A model generated the notes under the pieces. That model saw only the letters and a list, made by a program, of their open reading frames with translations, had not been told where the DNA came from and searched no databases. A program made the translations under genes and the position numbers. Of a stretch of 22,963 nucleotides of DNA, positions 21,641 through 22,963 are shown piece after piece. Source of the DNA: CAZSSM01 sp964609385 (GTDB lineage: Bacteria; Planctomycetota; Planctomycetia; Isosphaerales; Isosphaeraceae); assembly GCA_964609385.1 (NCBI GenBank), contig CAZSSM010000106.1, positions 1 to 22,963 on the forward strand, written 5' to 3'. Position 1 is the first letter of the stretch. The number at the start of each line of letters is the position of its first letter.

Positions 21641-22780
21641 TCAAACGGGGGCGTCGACCGCTCCGAGCACATCAAGCGCATCAAGCAAATGTCGGGCCGA
21701 CGCGGACCATCGAAACTGTAGAGCCCGGGTGCGTCCCAGGTCAATCCGTCGTCGACGCTCCGAGGGGTCGTCTAGCAACTGCCTCACGGTATGCGTCAGG
21801 GCCTCTTCGTCTTCGGGGGGGAAGTACCAACCGGATTCGCCGGCGACCTCGGGCAGAGCGGTCGAGTCGGCCAGGGCGACCGGCGTGCCCTGGGCCATGG
21901 CCTCGACGGCGGGGATGCCGAAGCTCTCGCAGAGCGAGGGGAAGATCAGGGCCTCGGCCTCGGCATAAGCGGCGCGCAGCGGGCGCCCTTGTCGGTAGCC
22001 GGGGAAGCGCACCCGCGCGTCGGAGCCGAGCCGCGCCACGGCCTCCTCGAGCGCCGACGTCTCCTCGGGAGCCCCTTCGCCGAGCAGGATCAAGGCCAAC
22101 TCGCCTGAGGCGACCTCCTTGAGCCGGCCCAAGGCGTCGATCATCCGGACGAGGTTCTTGCGGCGCTGGAAGTTGGCCACCGAGAGCAGGTAGCGGCGCC
22201 CCGGACCCAGGCCGAGATCGTTGCGGACCGCAGCGCGTTCGGCCGGTGTGGGCTCCTCGAAGAACAGGTCGTCGGCGGCGTTAGGCACCAGCGCGACCTT
22301 GCCGTCGGCCTGCGGAAAGTGCTGCAACAGCAGACGCGTGTTGAACCGCGAGACCGACAGGATCCGCTCGGCGCGGGCGAAGAGCCGATGGAGCCACGCG
22401 CGGCGACGGGCCGGGCGATACTCCAGGTCCTGGAGCACGTCGTGGCTGGTCACGGCCAGCCGGGCCTTGGACGTAACGACGAAGTATTCCGACGGGCAGT
22501 AGATCCAGTCGACCGGCCCGGCCCAGTGGTCCACCGACGGCCGACCGACGGTCCGCCAGAGCCGGAGCAGGTCGCGGGTCCGCATCGGCAGTTCACGGCG
22601 ATCGACGTGGTCGTACCGCTCCCAGTAGGCCAAGGCGTCGGGCTCGCGGATCCGCCCCGAGAGCATCCGCAGCTCGACCCCGGGCGCTTCGGCGAGCTGG
22701 TCAAGCTGCGCCAGGGCGTGCCGCGTCACACCCGTCGGACCCCGGCACGCGTCCATGTCATAGAACCAGGCAATCTTCAT
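21641..22780 (-). CDS. Glycosyltransferase family 4-type (GT-B) protein
   Basis: The 379-residue product begins MKIAWFYDMDACRGPTGVTRHALAQL, the donor-independent N-terminal half of a GT-B fold. The C-terminal half has YLLSVANFQRRKNLVRMIDA (about 197-216), ALILLGEG, VRFPGYRQGRPLRAAYAEAEALIFPSLCESFGIPAVEAMAQGTPV (about 257-301, with the E-x7-E pair Glu 285 and Glu 293) and ALPEVAGESGWYF. These are the family 4 nucleotide-sugar binding hallmarks, so it probably transfers a hexose during polysaccharide or glycolipid synthesis. There is no membrane helix. ATG 22780 overlaps the stop of a possible upstream ORF (ATGA), suggesting coupling to a gene mostly beyond the window. The ribosome binding site is weak, which fits coupling. 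Confidence 0.9.
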   Translation of the reverse strand: MKIAWFYDMDACRGPTGVTRHALAQLDQLAEAPGVELRMLSGRIREPDALAYWERYDHVDRRELPMRTRDLLRLWRTVGRPSVDHWAGPVDWIYCPSEYFVVTSKARLAVTSHDVLQDLEYRPARRRAWLHRLFARAERILSVSRFNTRLLLQHFPQADGKVALVPNAADDLFFEEPTPAERAAVRNDLGLGPGRRYLLSVANFQRRKNLVRMIDALGRLKEVASGELALILLGEGAPEETSALEEAVARLGSDARVRFPGYRQGRPLRAAYAEAEALIFPSLCESFGIPAVEAMAQGTPVALADSTALPEVAGESGWYFPPEDEEALTHTVRQLLDDPSERRRRIDLGRTRALQFRWSASARHLLDALDVLGAVDAPV

Positions 22781-22962
22781 CGGGACCGTTCCGATTCGTC
22801 GCGGGTGGAACTGATTCGACGTCGAGAGGGTGGGAAGGCGCCCGGTCTTCCCTTCGGATGGTTGCGAGCACGCCCCTTCAGGAATGATCGGCTAGCGGTG
22901 GTGGGGGTGGTGGCTGTCCGGTCGTCGACCGCGATGTCTCGGTCAAGGGCGGCAGGGGTGGT
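22777..22962 (-). CDS. Possible C-terminal end of an upstream gene, start outside window
   Basis: One minus-strand frame is open from the window edge for about 61 codons to a TGA that overlaps the glycosyltransferase ATG as ATGA; the other two frames close quickly. The sequence (TTPAALDRDIAVDDRTATTP, then an Arg/Ser/Pro-rich tail) is low in complexity and shows no recognisable domain. The four-base overlap is typical of translationally coupled polysaccharide genes, but long open frames are common by chance in such G+C-rich DNA. Confidence 0.35.
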   Translation of the reverse strand, partial: TTPAALDRDIAVDDRTATTPTTASRSFLKGRARNHPKGRPGAFPPSRRRISSTRDESERSR

Positions 22963-22963
22963 G

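Overview
The window is G+C-rich chromosomal DNA, probably from a planctomycete and most likely an Isosphaeraceae-like lineage. The main evidence is two DUF1559 type II pseudopilin-like genes (N-termini GFTLIELLVVI, one with a C-terminal FGDGSV box), a short Pro-rich lipoprotein with the AGMTLPSHRYLLDDVQ pattern I associate with planctomycetes, a Tat-exported sugar-isomerase-like TIM barrel, and an XPB/Bax1 pair. No rRNA, tRNA, CRISPR array, complete IS or phage module was seen. The placement is inference from gene families only.

Layout. 1-831: 3' part of a TPR gene (+). 832-1495: no gene; two full copies and one fragment of a 141-bp palindromic repeat. 1496-2882: two-gene minus-strand unit, a DUF1559 pseudopilin followed by a small coupled protein. 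3195-4169: DedA-like membrane protein (-) with its own terminator. 4578-5591: bifunctional riboflavin kinase/FAD synthetase (+). 5634-6866: Bax1-type (DUF790) nuclease (-). 6973-7614: unknown protein (-). 7913-8869: Tat-exported hydroxypyruvate-isomerase-like protein (-). 9319-9795: truncated DUF1559 gene (+). 9813-10610: strikingly A+T-rich foreign gene (-). 10663-12090: XPB-like helicase (-). 12242-13051: FkbM methyltransferase (-). 13227-14222: ferredoxin-NADP reductase (-). 14612-15001: small lipoprotein (+). 15002-15963: no convincing gene; two more palindromic repeats. 15964-17049: T4 Rnl1-like RNA ligase (-). 17374-18003: exported SOUL haem-binding-type protein (-). 18167-18400: possible small secreted protein (-). 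18680-19027: TMEM14-like membrane protein (+). 19147-19662: YbjN/CesT-like protein (-). 19934-20737: DUF1223 thioredoxin-like protein (+). 20780-20822: strong bidirectional terminator. 20821-21507: lipoprotein MsrB with an odd C-terminal tail (-). 21641-22780: GT4-type glycosyltransferase (-), possibly coupled to a partial upstream ORF.

Most genes look like independent housekeeping or envelope functions. The one recognisable functional set is XPB helicase plus Bax1 nuclease, partners in archaeal-type DNA repair. Both lie on the minus strand in the order XPB then Bax1, but about 3.8 kb apart. The interval holds an isomerase-like gene, an unknown gene, a decapitated DUF1559 gene and a foreign A+T-rich gene, so this stretch looks like a site of rearrangement and gene acquisition.

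The other strong signal is the 141-bp palindromic repeat family. It occurs as two pairs about 14.5 kb apart, with conserved arms and a more variable centre, and it produces spurious ORFs on both strands. I saw no clear multi-gene system of a wholly new type. The best leads are the XPB/unknown/Bax1 region with its foreign gene, the repeat family, and the RNA ligase.
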